A stretch of DNA of 59,951 nucleotides from Rhizobium leguminosarum. Its GTDB lineage: Bacteria > Pseudomonadota > Alphaproteobacteria > Rhizobiales > Rhizobiaceae. This document shows, in pieces, positions 1-9,445 of this stretch; the first letter of the stretch is position 1; each line of letters begins with the position of its first letter. Made by a program: the position numbers and the translations under genes. The notes beneath the pieces are model-generated. The model was not told the origin of the DNA. It saw nothing but the letters and a program-made list of their open reading frames with translations, and did not search any database. The stretch is taken from the NCBI RefSeq assembly GCF_001652265.1, contig NZ_LWBS01000348.1, forward strand, positions 1 through 59,951. The letters are read 5' to 3'.

Positions 1-146
1 CTTGTCCATCGGCCCGCAGTTTCGATCCACGCTTCCTCCCCACGGTTGGTCGCCCTTCCGCAGTTGCGCTTCTCTTCGCTCGCTATGACCAGCTTACGGT
101 GGGACTTCCACCCACAAGAGTACGCCCGTGCTGGGCGCACAACAGA
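1..146. other. non-coding DNA at window edge
   Basis: No convincing reading frame is present; short frames here run through GC-rich sequence without family resemblance. A small stem, CGCCC and GGGCG around gtgct, lies near 123-137. It may be the end of an intergenic repeat that continues left of the window. Function not recognised. Confidence 0.3.
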
Positions 147-172
147 AACGGCGCTCCTTGCGGAGCGCCGTT
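147..172 (-). terminator. terminator of the cold shock gene
   Basis: An 11-bp stem, AACGGCGCTCC with its complement around a short loop, lies 26 bases beyond the stop codon of the minus-strand cold shock gene. Read on the minus strand it is followed by TTTCTGTTG, a short U-rich run, so it fits an intrinsic terminator. Confidence 0.7.
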
Positions 173-197
173 CATGCCGCGTGAGCGGAAGTCTGAC

Positions 198-410
198 TTA
201 CGAAGCCGAGATGTTGACAGCCTTCGGGCCCTTGCCCATGCGGTCCGGCTCGGTGTCGAAAGTAACCTGCTGGCCTTCGCGCAGCGACTGAATGCCAGAA
301 GCCTGCAGCGCAGAGATATGGACGAAAACGTCCTTTGCGCCGCCGTCCGGCGTGATGAAACCAAAACCCTTGTCCTGGTTGAAGAATTTTACGGTGCCCT
401 TGGTGGCCAT
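198..410 (-). CDS. cspA: CspA-family cold shock protein
   Basis: A 70-residue single-domain cold shock protein that should bind single-stranded RNA or DNA in the cytoplasm and melt mRNA structure. The RNP1 motif KGFGFI lies at residues 14-19 and RNP2 VFVHI at 28-32, and the length is the family norm. The ATG at 410 is preceded on the minus strand by an A/G-rich stretch (AAAAGGACGATCCCA), a good ribosome binding site. The gene stands alone, with a terminator directly after it and a long gene-free leader region upstream, which is common for csp genes controlled through their 5' UTR. Whether it is cold-induced or constitutive cannot be read from sequence; rhizobia carry several paralogues. Confidence 0.95.
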   Translation of the reverse strand: MATKGTVKFFNQDKGFGFITPDGGAKDVFVHISALQASGIQSLREGQQVTFDTEPDRMGKGPKAVNISAS

Positions 411-912
411 TGGGATCGTCCTTTTCCCTTAGTCTGTGTAGTATCCGCGCCCCCGAGAGGAAGCGGACGGCTTTAGCTTTCGCCCCGATCGATTGGGACG
501 AAGGGTCAGTCGGAGAAGTCACGTACGGGGAAAGAACGTCTACGTAGGCGGGTATTCCCGCGCCGCCTTCCAAACGGAAGGGATTACCACATCAGTCCAG
601 TCACCGGCATGCAAATGCCCGAGTAAGTCAATTCGTGCCAGCATTTCGGGCAAAAAGCAAGCGGGATTATTGTGGCATGCCCGCATCGATGTCGGGAAAT
701 GCCGAAGATTCAGATACTTGACCATGGGTTACCAGATCCTTGCATGGCTGTGCCATAGCGGGATTCCGTGCCGAAACTGGATGAGCGGTGGATTCGATAG
801 CCGGACAGGAATTTGTAGGAAGTGGTTGGGGCGGCAGGCACACCGATCAGTCTCATTCATTTGTTATGAGGATCGCAAAGTCTGCTCTCCGGTGTTCCTC
901 GCGCCGTCTTTG
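411..912. other. gene-free leader/intergenic stretch
   Basis: No gene is supported here. The part nearest 411 must contain the promoter and 5' UTR of the minus-strand cold shock gene. Short open frames crossing this stretch lack ribosome sites, codon bias and family resemblance. Confidence 0.4.
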
Positions 913-1086
913 CTCCGCCCTCATCCTTGTACGTAGCCCGCAGGGCGAAGCCTCGAAGGACGGGGGCGGCCACCGGCGCCATAACCTTCGATTTTGCATA
1001 GGGGCTTCGTCGAATGCAGGTAAGGAGCTTCCACGCCCGCCCTCGTGGTTCGAGACGGCCCCCTGGGCCTCCTCACCATGAGGGCT
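913..1086. repeat. RIME-like intergenic mosaic repeat
   Basis: Contains the phrase GCCCGCAGGGCG followed by AGCCTCGAAG and, near 1040-1085, GTTCGAGACGGCCCCCTGGG followed by CTCACCATGAGGG. These are recognisable modules of Rhizobium intergenic mosaic elements: blocks that can pair as stem-loops (CGAGGC/GCCTCG type). A related copy is at 12973-13035. The open frames crossing it are by-products of the palindromes. Confidence 0.65.
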
Positions 1087-1173
1087 CTCTTTGGCGCCTG
1101 CGGCTTTTATTCTACCGCTAGTGCAATTGTCCGCTCCATCTTCGTCGTAGGCGAGACCCCAACGGCCACCCAC

Positions 1174-1641
1174 CTACTGCGCATCCCCCAGCAACCCGCT
1201 CAGGCTCCATGGATTATCACCTTTCTGGTTGGCGATGTCGTCGACCTTCCAGCCGCCGCGTTCGCGTACCAGAGTATAGAAGAGCGTCACCTCTTCGCCG
1301 TTTTCGAACTGCACCTCCACTTCGGCCTTGTCATCCAGCAGGATCGGTTGGCCGATCCTGACGTCGCTGGCCGCGCCGTCCTGACCCGCGATGACGGGAT
1401 CGAAGTCGATCGCGCCGACATCGCCCTCCGGTGTGTTGTCGAGATCGGTCTGGAGGAGTTGGTTCAGGTGGTCGGAGAAGAAAGTCGAATAGGGCGAGGG
1501 CGCCTCGGCGTCGCTGTTATCTGTGTCGTAGCTGTAGAGCGCCTTGAGCAGTGCCTTCGGCGTCTTGTAGGTCGCCGCTGATGCGGGCAGGGCTGCGAGC
1601 GTCAGCGCGGCGAGGGCGAGGATGAATGTGGGCAGGCGCAT
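1174..1641 (-). CDS. secreted DUF3828-like protein
   Basis: A 155-residue protein with a clear Sec signal peptide (hydrophobic residues 4-17, then ALPASA, cleavage near residue 22). The mature part is acidic and ends in strands typical of small export domains that carry a VRERGGWKVDDI motif. That motif, together with the preceding EVEVQFENGEEVTLFY stretch, resembles the DUF3828/nuclear transport factor 2-like folds found in periplasmic proteins of alphaproteobacteria. No catalytic motif is visible. It is a monocistronic gene on the minus strand between two repeat elements. Function unknown; the family call rests on general resemblance only. Confidence 0.75.
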   Translation of the reverse strand: MRLPTFILALAALTLAALPASAATYKTPKALLKALYSYDTDNSDAEAPSPYSTFFSDHLNQLLQTDLDNTPEGDVGAIDFDPVIAGQDGAASDVRIGQPILLDDKAEVEVQFENGEEVTLFYTLVRERGGWKVDDIANQKGDNPWSLSGLLGDAQ

Positions 1642-1794
1642 GCGAACTCTCCTCGGATGAGCGGTGAATCATAGCGGAATCGGGCGCGGAGGTGGAGCGG
1701 CATTTTTGAAAGGGTTGCCAGGGTTTGGCGCGGCCACCGCTGCTGATGAAAGGCGCGCTTGCTTGGGGTTTGGGCGCGTACGCCAGCCTACCCA

Positions 1795-1930
1795 CCCTCA
1801 TTCCTGCGCTTGTCACAGGAATCAAGTGCGCCCAAGTCCCTGGGCGCAGGAGAGTTTCTATCTTGCCACAGAGTCATTCACGGCGCGGACGCGCCGTGGC
1901 TGGATTCCTGTGACATGCACAGAATGAGGG
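1795..1930. repeat. 136-bp palindromic MITE-like element
   Basis: The ends are imperfect 28-29-bp inverted repeats: 1795-1823 starts CCCTCATTCCTG and includes TGTCACAGGAATC, and 1903-1930 is its near-complement ending GAATGAGGG. Inside is a second stem, CACGGCGC and GCGCCGTG, around 1880-1899. The element has no coding capacity. It belongs to the non-autonomous palindromic elements common between rhizobial genes. Confidence 0.7.
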
Positions 1931-2000
1931 AGGAGAGGTGAACCGACCTATCCCTCCGCAATGTATCCATAGACGATCAGAATCCTAAACAACTTTCATT

Positions 2001-2025
2001 GGGGCTTGCATTTGTCGCAAGCCCC
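2001..2025 (-). terminator. hairpin downstream of the RTX gene
   Basis: A perfect 9-bp stem GGGGCTTGC / GCAAGCCCC with a 7-base loop sits 60 bases after the RTX gene stop. On the minus strand it is followed by AATGAAAGTTGTTT, with no clean U-run, so termination is plausible but not certain. Confidence 0.45.
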
Positions 2026-2084
2026 ACCTTTGTGTTTTAGCCGATCACGACGCCACTCGGCGTCGCAGGCAATCCAGCCGTGGC

Positions 2085-4871
2085 CTAGATCAACGCCTCA
2101 TGCGACAGCGCAAACGACGGCTCGAAGACGTCCTTCACGGCCAGCGTGAAATCGTGGCTGGTGACGTTTCCGGCCGCGTCATAGGCTTCCGCGGTGAAGG
2201 TCAGGCTGTGGGTGCTTTCGTAGTCGATCGCCGCCTTCGTCTGGATCTTGTTGCCGACGAGCTTGAAGATGCCGTCAGCATCGTCCGTCAGCCGCCATTT
2301 CACCGTGTCGCCTTCAGGATCGACGGCCGTGAGAAGGCCGACCGAGGTGCCGATCGCGATATTCTCGGAGACCGAGCTGCGCGAGAAGGTGAGGTTGGTC
2401 GGGGCCTTGTTGACCGGCGTCTCGTTGACGTCGAGGACGTTGATCGTGATGTCCTTTTCGACCGTGACCTTGCCGTCGGAAACAGCGATCTTGATCGTGT
2501 GCGACTTGTCCGTCTCGTAGTCCAGCGCCTTCGAGGTGACGATGCGATTGCCATTGAGCCGGAAGTGATCGTCCGCGCCGTTGATCAGCGTGTAGGTGAG
2601 GGCATCGCCGTCGGCGTCCTTGGCGCTGAGCAGGCCGACCGTGGTCCAGATCGGGGTGCTCTCCAACAGGGAGGTTTTCGAAAGCTGGATATTGGTGGGC
2701 GCGCTGTTGCTGCCGTCGGGCGTGAACTTTCCCTTGGCGAAATCGTAGACGCCGTCGGCAAAGCGGGCGAATTCAACGTCGGTCAGCGTATCCTTGCCCT
2801 CCAGGGCGCTCGTCAGGATGTGGCTGCCATTGTTCAACGCGAAGGAGTATTTGGCGAAATTGCCGGAGAAGACCGCCGTATCGATGCCTGCACCGCCAAG
2901 GAGCACGTCGTTGCCGGCGCCGCCTTCGAACCTGTCATTGCCACCGGTTCCGTAGAAGTAATCGTCGCCGCCGCCGGTCTTGACGTCGATGCCGAAGGCG
3001 GTGCCGAAGATATCGACGTGGCGGTTTGCCAGCTCGTCGGAAAGATCGGCATGGGCGCTATCCGTCAAAGTCAGTGCGAGGACATCGTTCTCATAGCCCG
3101 GCTTGTCGTATTTGACGATCTTGTCGAAGCTTTCGAACTGGGCGGCTGAAGCGAGAACCTCGGCTCCCGCCGTTTCAAGAATTTCGACGTTCTTGATCGT
3201 GAAACCGGCAAGCCCGATGGATTCCTGCCCAGGGCCTAAAGTAGGTTTGATGACCTGCAGCGTGTCCGTGCCGGCGCCGCCATCGATTACTCCGGAAAGC
3301 GCGGAAGAGTGTGACTGCAAGTTGATGGCATCATTGCCATCGCCGGCATCAATATCGAAGGCCTCAGGGGCGGTGGACATATTATCGCCATCGGTGATTT
3401 TATCGTCGCCCGCGCCGCCTTTGATGACGTCATTTCCGACGCCGCCGAAGATCTGATCGTTGCCATCGCCGCCGGTCAATTTGTCGTTGCCGGCATTGCC
3501 GTTGATCGTGTCGTTGCCGCCGCTACCATCGAAAATATCGTTGCCGTCGGTTCCCGTAAATATGTCGTCACCGCCGCCAGTCTTGACGTCAATACCGGAG
3601 ACCGTGCCAAATATACTAGCCCGACTGTTTCCAAGCTCGTCGGAAAGATCGACATGGGCCTTGTCCGTCAATCTCAAGATGGCGATGGAGGAGCCGAAAG
3701 CGTCCTTCGTTCCCGAGATTTTGTCAAAGCTTTCTAACTGCGCGGATGAACCGGTAAAGCCATACTCATTCGTTTCAAGAATTTCGAAATTCTTGATCGT
3801 CAGCCCGGCTAGCCTGGATACGCGCAGTGTATCAATGCCGGTACCGCCATCGATCGTGCCGGAAAGCCCCTGAGACTGTGTCTGGAGGGTTACGATATCG
3901 TTTCCGTCGCCGGCATCGATGTTGAAGACTTCTGATGAAAGACTCGAAATATCACCATCGACGATTACGTCGTCGCCCTTGCCACCGATCAACCGGTCAT
4001 TTCCACCATTGCCGTTGATGTAGTCGTTACCGTCGCCGGCGTCGAAGATGTCGTTGCCGGCAGTTCCGGTGAGAAGGTCGCGAGCGCTCCCGGTCGTGAC
4101 GTCGATGCCGGAAACGTTAGGGCCGCCAAAGATGTAGTTTAGCTTGCCTGCCAACTCGTCGGAAAGATCGACATGGGCGCCGTCTGTCAAGACCAGCTGC
4201 ACGGAAGAATCGGAGCCGGTACCGATGATTTTATCGAAGGATCCGAATTGTGCCGTCGATGCGGTCACGCTGGATGTCGCAGGCTGGAGAATCTCGACGT
4301 TCTTGATCGTCAGGCCTGTCAGATCATTGGCTTGCAGCGTGTCGGTGCCGGCCCCGCCGTCTATCGTTCCCGATATCTTGGCGAAAGGGCCGGTGAACAA
4401 AATCACTTTGTCGTTGCCATCGCCGGCATCGATATTGAAGGTTTCAGCGACATCGGAAAAATAATCTCCGTCGCTAATCGTGTCATTACCCGCGCCGCCC
4501 TTGATGACGTCATTGCCGACGCCGCCGTAAATCTCGTCATTGCCATCGCCGCCATTCAGCGTGTCATTGCCTGCTTCACCATTGAGCAAGTCGTTACCGG
4601 CGCCGCCGCTCAGCGTGTCTGCGCCACCACCACTCACTATGGTGTCGTTGCCGGCGCCCGTCGTGATCGTATTGGGGCCGCTCGAGCCCCTGACGCTCGC
4701 GGAAACCGAGCCCAACTCGTCGGCGAGGTCTGCCACGCTGGAATCTGAGACGGTGAGGGCGACGGCGGAGAGAGGATTAGCGGCGGAGTAGCGGATAACG
4801 TCGTAAGCTTCGAACTCAGCGCCGGTCTTGGTAACTGTGGCGCCGTTCGTGTCCAGAATATTCAAGGCCAT
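2085..4871 (-). CDS. RTX calcium-binding protein with cadherin-like repeats
   Basis: A 928-residue protein built of glycine/aspartate nonapeptides (GGxGNDxL) in four clusters at about residues 70-135, 267-305, 435-495 and 640-665. Two cadherin-like domains follow at about 723-820 and 823-915, each with DADGD or DPEGD-type calcium sites. Between the RTX clusters lies a module of roughly 165-190 residues repeated three times, with landmarks NIDAGDGND, LSGTIDGG, FTIKNVEIL and DLSDELA. There is no N-terminal signal peptide, which fits type I secretion through a C-terminal signal. The start at 4871 is preferred because GGGGAAAG precedes it; an in-frame ATG at 4916 without a ribosome site would add 15 residues. 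No enzyme domain is seen, so a surface, adhesion or biofilm role is inferred. No ABC/HlyD exporter genes are adjacent. Confidence 0.9.
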   Translation of the reverse strand: MALNILDTNGATVTKTGAEFEAYDVIRYSAANPLSAVALTVSDSSVADLADELGSVSASVRGSSGPNTITTGAGNDTIVSGGGADTLSGGAGNDLLNGEAGNDTLNGGDGNDEIYGGVGNDVIKGGAGNDTISDGDYFSDVAETFNIDAGDGNDKVILFTGPFAKISGTIDGGAGTDTLQANDLTGLTIKNVEILQPATSSVTASTAQFGSFDKIIGTGSDSSVQLVLTDGAHVDLSDELAGKLNYIFGGPNVSGIDVTTGSARDLLTGTAGNDIFDAGDGNDYINGNGGNDRLIGGKGDDVIVDGDISSLSSEVFNIDAGDGNDIVTLQTQSQGLSGTIDGGTGIDTLRVSRLAGLTIKNFEILETNEYGFTGSSAQLESFDKISGTKDAFGSSIAILRLTDKAHVDLSDELGNSRASIFGTVSGIDVKTGGGDDIFTGTDGNDIFDGSGGNDTINGNAGNDKLTGGDGNDQIFGGVGNDVIKGGAGDDKITDGDNMSTAPEAFDIDAGDGNDAINLQSHSSALSGVIDGGAGTDTLQVIKPTLGPGQESIGLAGFTIKNVEILETAGAEVLASAAQFESFDKIVKYDKPGYENDVLALTLTDSAHADLSDELANRHVDIFGTAFGIDVKTGGGDDYFYGTGGNDRFEGGAGNDVLLGGAGIDTAVFSGNFAKYSFALNNGSHILTSALEGKDTLTDVEFARFADGVYDFAKGKFTPDGSNSAPTNIQLSKTSLLESTPIWTTVGLLSAKDADGDALTYTLINGADDHFRLNGNRIVTSKALDYETDKSHTIKIAVSDGKVTVEKDITINVLDVNETPVNKAPTNLTFSRSSVSENIAIGTSVGLLTAVDPEGDTVKWRLTDDADGIFKLVGNKIQTKAAIDYESTHSLTFTAEAYDAAGNVTSHDFTLAVKDVFEPSFALSHEALI

Positions 4872-4916
4872 ATATCTTTCCCCAAAAGATGCGTTGTACT
4901 CGGCAATATGAGACAT

Positions 4917-5247
4917 CCGCGAAAGAACTGTTTTATTGCTCGGCGGACGACAACCCCTCGGGGATCTATGCCAATCCCCGGTTAAGTTTTCAATGCAAAA
5001 TTGTGTCTTTTCATTGCTTTTTAATGAAAAACTAAGGATGAAATACTGGGAAGCGAATTTTAATTTGAGAACTCAAGGTGATACTTTGGCCTCCTAAATA
5101 GTATTACCTTTCATTTTTGAGTGAGATGCTCTCGCGAAAATTGTGTTTTCAGTGGGTTCTTCGGCGGTGCCGCGCCGCGCGACCATCCCCGTCGCTATCG
5201 TAGGTTGGTGCTGGCTTCGACTTGTCCGGCTTTCCGCGCGGGAGGTG
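4917..5247. other. AT-rich promoter region of the RTX gene
   Basis: This stretch is clearly more AT-rich than its surroundings around 4980-5120, including TTTTCATTGCTTTTTAATGA. It separates the RTX gene from the 3' end of the GNAT gene on the same strand, so it should hold the RTX promoter. No gene and no exact operator could be identified. Confidence 0.4.
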
Positions 5248-5697
5248 TCACTCGAGTTTGATGAGGCCTGCTTCCGTGGGTCTGAAGCCGCAGGCGCGGT
5301 AGAGGCCGGTCAGATGCGGCTCGAAATCGACATGCAGCCATTCGGCGCCGCGCTCGCGAGCGAGGTTCGTCGCTTGGCGGACCATGCGCGTCGCGATGCC
5401 TTGCCTTCGCATGTCGGGATGGACCGATGTATCGAGGATGAAGGCATGGATGCCGCCATCCCAGGCGACGTTGACGAAGCCGACGAGACGGTCGTCCTGG
5501 TAGGCGCCGATATGGGCGAGGCTGCGGGAGAGGATGGGGGTGAAATCGCGGTTGTGCGGACTGCCCCAGGCGGCGGAAAAGAGCGCGTTCAGTTCGGCGG
5601 CGGAGGGGAAGGCGTCGATGCGCAGTTCCAGCATGGGTGGTTCCCGTCCTTCAGCGGGCATGGAGGTCTTCCGGATCAAGGGCGGACGCAGGCTCAT
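5248..5697 (-). CDS. GNAT-family N-acetyltransferase
   Basis: A 149-residue cytoplasmic acetyltransferase of the GNAT fold. The acetyl-CoA motif A is seen as VHPDMRRQGIATRMV (the Q/RxxGxG/A loop), preceded by FILDTSV. The C-terminal LYRACGFRPTE is the usual GNAT end motif (YxxxGF). The acceptor substrate cannot be predicted. The ATG at 5697 overlaps the stop of the upstream small gene (ATGA), which suggests translational coupling. A second ATG at 5634, beginning MLELRIDAF and preceded by an A/G-rich stretch, would give a 128-residue protein of more typical N-terminus and is a serious alternative. Confidence 0.88.
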   Translation of the reverse strand: MSLRPPLIRKTSMPAEGREPPMLELRIDAFPSAAELNALFSAAWGSPHNRDFTPILSRSLAHIGAYQDDRLVGFVNVAWDGGIHAFILDTSVHPDMRRQGIATRMVRQATNLARERGAEWLHVDFEPHLTGLYRACGFRPTEAGLIKLE

Positions 5698-6002
5698 TCC
5701 GTCACGGTGACGAGCCGGCCGTTGCGTCGATCGAAAATCCTGTCGGAGAGAAAGTCGACGCCGCGGTGCTTTGCCATGTCGATCAGCTGTCGGGCCGTGA
5801 TCAGCGCGGAGGGCGCTGTTCGGTCGATCACGGCGACCTCGTCGCGCTGGCGCAGGATCAGCAAGGCGCCATCCGGGAAATTCTTGTCCACCATCACCCA
5901 GAATTCATCCGTCAGCACGATGGCCGGCGTCAGCGGCGGGTTATCGTCGATCCGGTAGGCGATCATGTCATCGTTGACCCGTTCTTCCTGGAGCTTCGAC
6001 AT
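5694..6002 (-). CDS. small conserved protein of unknown function
   Basis: A 102-residue, charged, soluble protein with no recognised domain. It contains hydrophobic core strands such as GALLILRQRDEVAVI, suggesting a small mixed alpha/beta fold. It overlaps the downstream acetyltransferase by 4 bases. The ATG at 6002 has AGAGGA and GCAGGAA upstream. The reading frame stays open for another 33 codons back to the uvrB stop codon, and that part reads like protein (AQSLVGLSRADLGERSV) but has no ATG, GTG or TTG; an in-frame CTG at 6086 follows an AAGG. The true start may therefore be further upstream and non-canonical. Function unknown. Confidence 0.6.
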   Translation of the reverse strand: MSKLQEERVNDDMIAYRIDDNPPLTPAIVLTDEFWVMVDKNFPDGALLILRQRDEVAVIDRTAPSALITARQLIDMAKHRGVDFLSDRIFDRRNGRLVTVTE

Positions 6003-6101
6003 TTCCTGCAGAATATTCCTCTGCGCGGCCTGGCGGATCTCGGCGACGGAGCGCTCACCGAGATCGGCGCGCGAGAGGCCGACCAGGCTCTGCGCCTTGC
6101 T

Positions 6102-9100
6102 TTATCGCCCCGGCCGCCCAGTCTTCCCCTTCGTCCGCCCCTTGCGCTTCTGCTCGCCCGGGTCCTCATAGCTCCCCACGCCCGTCTTCCCGCGCACGAC
6201 CGGCCGCACGTCATCGCGTTCCGGCTGCGCTTCAAGCAGCGGTGAAAACCGCTTCGTGCTCTTGGCGGCATCCGGCTTTTCCGGCACCTGTCCGATGACC
6301 GGCTTTTCGGTTCGGCCGACGGTCATTTCGTCGAGGTCGTTTTTGCGGAAGAGGGTCTTCTTGGCGGGTTCGGCGATGTCGCGGCCCATGTCGTCGAGAT
6401 GGGGCTTGCGGAAGAGGGGGGTGGTGGTGTCGGTGCCTGGGCCCATGTCGTCGAGGCTGGGTCTGGAGAAGTAGGAGGGGGTGGCACCCCCCTCTGTCCT
6501 GCCGGATTGGGTCGAGCCGCGTGTCTCGACCCGTCCTTCGGACCCCGCCGCAGGTGGGGAGATCGACTCGCGGCTGGCTTTTCCGTTCCTCTTGCCGCCT
6601 TCCTGGTTGCGGGCTTCTTCACGCGCCATGGGATCGTCCATAACCGCCAGTTCTGCGGCCTTGAGGCGTTTGATTTCGTCGCGGAGGCGGGCGGCTTTTT
6701 CGAAGTCGAGGTCGGCGGCGGCATCGCGCATGCTCTTTTCGAGCGCGTTGAGATGGGTCTGCAGGTTGTTGCCGACGAGGTTGCCGCCATCGGCGAAGCC
6801 CTTGCCCGAGGCGCCCGAAATATCGGCGCGGACGTGGTCGCGCTCGTAGACGGAGTCGAGGATGTCGGAGATCCTGGCCTTCACCGATTCTGGGGTGATG
6901 CCGTGTTCCTGGTTATAGATCATCTGCTTTTCGCGGCGGCGGCCGGTCTCCTCCATCGCCCGCTTCATCGAGCCGGTGACCTGGTCGGCATAGAGGATGA
7001 CCTTGCCGTCGACGTTACGGGCGGCACGGCCGATCGTCTGGATCAGCGAGGTCTCGGAGCGCAGGAAGCCTTCCTTGTCGGCGTCGAGGATGGCGACGAA
7101 GCCGCATTCGGGAATGTCGAGGCCTTCGCGCAAGAGGTTGATGCCGACGAGTACGTCGAAGGCGCCGAGGCGAAGGTCGCGGAGGATCTCGATCCGCTCC
7201 AGCGTGTCGATGTCGGAGTGCATGTAGCGGACGCGGACGCCCTGCTCATGCAGATATTCGGTCAGGTCCTCGGCCATGCGTTTGGTCAGCACGGTGCAGA
7301 GGGTGCGGTAGCCCTTGGCCGAAGTCTCGCGGATCTCGCCGAGCACGTCGTCGACCTGGCTGCGGGCCGAGCGGACCTCGACCGGCGGGTCGATCAGGCC
7401 GGTCGGGCGGATCACCTGTTCGGCGAAGACGCCGCCGGATTGCTCCATTTCCCAGGCGCCGGGGGTGGCCGAAACGGCGATGGTATCGGGGCGCATGGCG
7501 TCCCATTCCTCGAAGCGCAGCGGCCGGTTATCCATGCAGGAGGGCAGGCGGAAGCCGTATTCGGCCAGCGTCGCCTTGCGCCTGAAGTCTCCCCGGTACA
7601 TGCCGCCGATCTGCGGCACGGTGACATGGCTTTCGTCGATGAAGACGAGAGCGTTGTCGGGGATATATTCGAACAGCGTCGGCGGCGGATCGCCGGGGTC
7701 GCGGCCGGTGAGATAACGAGAATAGTTCTCGATGCCCTGGCAGGAGCCTGTGGCTTCGAGCATCTCGATATCGTAGCGGGTGCGCTGCTCCAGGCGTTGG
7801 GCTTCCAGCAGGCGGCCGGCCTTTTCCAGCTCGGCAAGGCGAAGCCTAAGCTCCTCCTTGATCGACTTGATGGCGCCGTTCAGCGTCGGGCGCGGGGTGA
7901 CATAGTGCGAATTGGCGTAGATCTTCACCGATTTCAGGTCGCCGACCTTCTGGCCGGTGAGCGGATCGAATTCGGTGATGGCATCGATCTCGTCGCCGAA
8001 CATCGAGATGCGCCAGGCGGCATCCTCCAAGTGGGCGGGGAAGAGCTCGATCGTGTCGCCGCGCACCCGGAAGGATCCGCGGGTGAAGTCCATATCGCGG
8101 CGCTTATATTGCTGGGCGACGAGGTCGGCCAGCAGCTGGCGCTGGTCGAGCCGGTCGCCGACCGACATCTGGAAGGTCATCGCCGTATAGGTCTCGACCG
8201 AGCCGATACCATAGATGCAGGAGACCGAGGCGACGATGATGCAGTCATCGCGTTCGAGCAGCGAGCGCGTCGCCGAATGGCGCATGCGGTCGATCTGCTC
8301 GTTGATCGAGGATTCCTTCTCGATATAGGTGTCGGAGCGCGGCACATAGGCTTCCGGCTGGTAATAATCATAGTAGGAAACGAAATATTCCACCGCATTG
8401 TCGGGGAAGAAATTCTTGAATTCGGAATAGAGCTGGGCGGCCAGCGTCTTGTTCGGCGCCAGGATGACGGCCGGGCGCTGCGTCGCCTCGATTACCTTGG
8501 CCATGGTGAAGGTCTTGCCGGAGCCGGTGACGCCGAGCAGCACCTGGCTGCGGTCGCCATTCTCCAGCCCCTCGACGAGGTCGCGGATGGCGGTCGGCTG
8601 GTCGCCGGCCGGTTCGTAATCCGACTGCATGCGGATGGCGATGCCGCCTTCTGACTTGTCGGGGCGGGCCGGGCGGTGCGGCGTCCAGATCTTGCCGTTC
8701 TTGTGCAGCGGATTGCCGCTCTCGATCAACGCCGACAGCGCCTCGACCGTCGCGGTGACGGCGGTGCCGGCCTGCAGCGACGAGGCCTCCTCCAGCGTCG
8801 TATCCATGCCCGAGACCGGATTGAGGCCGGCCGCCGCGCGCGTCTTCGGGTCGGTCGAGCCGCCCATGGAGGTGCCGCGGGCCGATTTCGACGCGCTGAC
8901 GCCGCCGTCGCTGGTTTTCGTCCTGGCGGCGATTTCCACCTTCTTGCGATGTTTGCCGGCCTTGGAGGCGATCTGGCGCTGGGTCTCGACGCCCGAGGCT
9001 TCGGCATCCGCCTCCAGCTGCTTCACCCAATCGGCAACCGAGCCTGAGAGCGGGGCTCCCTCAAAAGACGATTGGGGAGCTTCCTCGAAGCCATTCGGGG

Positions 9101-9128
9101 CGGGGGATTTCTTCGGAGATCTGGCCAT
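6102..9128 (-). CDS. uvrB: UvrABC excinuclease subunit B, extended form
   Basis: The damage-loading helicase subunit of nucleotide excision repair. UvrB verifies DNA lesions handed over by UvrA and positions UvrC for dual incision. Walker A GVTGSGKT lies at about residues 199-206, the beta-hairpin [12 protein letters not shown] follows, then FIDESH (Walker B), motif [11 protein letters not shown], and a C-terminal UVR motif ([17 protein letters not shown]) that contacts UvrC. At 1008 residues it exceeds the usual ~670: a low-complexity N-terminal extension of about 160 residues and a C-terminal tail of about 170 residues flank the core. The tail holds three repeats of F-x-R/K-x-x-LDxM. The ATG at 9128 (MARSPKK) is chosen over an upstream TTG at 9179. 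Strong identification. Confidence 0.97.
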   Translation of the reverse strand: MARSPKKSPAPNGFEEAPQSSFEGAPLSGSVADWVKQLEADAEASGVETQRQIASKAGKHRKKVEIAARTKTSDGGVSASKSARGTSMGGSTDPKTRAAAGLNPVSGMDTTLEEASSLQAGTAVTATVEALSALIESGNPLHKNGKIWTPHRPARPDKSEGGIAIRMQSDYEPAGDQPTAIRDLVEGLENGDRSQVLLGVTGSGKTFTMAKVIEATQRPAVILAPNKTLAAQLYSEFKNFFPDNAVEYFVSYYDYYQPEAYVPRSDTYIEKESSINEQIDRMRHSATRSLLERDDCIIVASVSCIYGIGSVETYTAMTFQMSVGDRLDQRQLLADLVAQQYKRRDMDFTRGSFRVRGDTIELFPAHLEDAAWRISMFGDEIDAITEFDPLTGQKVGDLKSVKIYANSHYVTPRPTLNGAIKSIKEELRLRLAELEKAGRLLEAQRLEQRTRYDIEMLEATGSCQGIENYSRYLTGRDPGDPPPTLFEYIPDNALVFIDESHVTVPQIGGMYRGDFRRKATLAEYGFRLPSCMDNRPLRFEEWDAMRPDTIAVSATPGAWEMEQSGGVFAEQVIRPTGLIDPPVEVRSARSQVDDVLGEIRETSAKGYRTLCTVLTKRMAEDLTEYLHEQGVRVRYMHSDIDTLERIEILRDLRLGAFDVLVGINLLREGLDIPECGFVAILDADKEGFLRSETSLIQTIGRAARNVDGKVILYADQVTGSMKRAMEETGRRREKQMIYNQEHGITPESVKARISDILDSVYERDHVRADISGASGKGFADGGNLVGNNLQTHLNALEKSMRDAAADLDFEKAARLRDEIKRLKAAELAVMDDPMAREEARNQEGGKRNGKASRESISPPAAGSEGRVETRGSTQSGRTEGGATPSYFSRPSLDDMGPGTDTTTPLFRKPHLDDMGRDIAEPAKKTLFRKNDLDEMTVGRTEKPVIGQVPEKPDAAKSTKRFSPLLEAQPERDDVRPVVRGKTGVGSYEDPGEQKRKGRTKGKTGRPGR

Positions 9129-9268
9129 GGCGCGAATATGGAGAGAGTCAGGGCGAAAGGGAAGAGGGAAAGAGTACAAAAGGGAAACGAATGAATCATT
9201 CGGATTTTGGAATAGTGGGGTGGTGGCTCAACGTGCGATATCAAAGAGCCCGCCCCACAACACCAAAA

Positions 9269-9412
9269 GGCCCCGCCCCAACCCCTCCCCACAAGGGGGA
9301 GGGGCTTAACTTGCGGCACCCGCTTTTCGAAATCTTCAGCGTTTCGGAAGAAGCGAGGGTGGTGCGGTCGGGTTAGTCCCTCCCCCTTGTGGGGAGGGGT
9401 TGGGGAGGGGTC
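9269..9412. repeat. 144-bp inverted-repeat element upstream of uvrB
   Basis: The arms at 9269-9310 and 9372-9412 are about 40 bp and nearly complementary; the core CCCTCCCCCTTGTGGGGAGG is exact. The interior of about 60 bp is non-coding. It lies between the GH15 gene and the uvrB promoter. The structure is that of a non-autonomous palindromic intergenic element. On the minus strand the left arm could also act as a bidirectional terminator. Confidence 0.7.
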
Positions 9413-9445
9413 TTTTTCGACGGTACAAACCGGGCTGATCCCCCA

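Noticed and set aside
853..1173. A 106-codon minus-strand frame upstream of the DUF3828-like gene
   Set aside because: It is the translation of palindromic repeat sequence.
6399..8654. A 751-codon plus-strand frame opposite uvrB
   Set aside because: Low-complexity translation full of Ala/Gly/Val/Asp without domains; uvrB is certain on the minus strand.
9269..9412. Insertion sequence
   Set aside because: The inverted ends are there, but no transposase frame and no target duplication can be seen; called a non-autonomous repeat instead.
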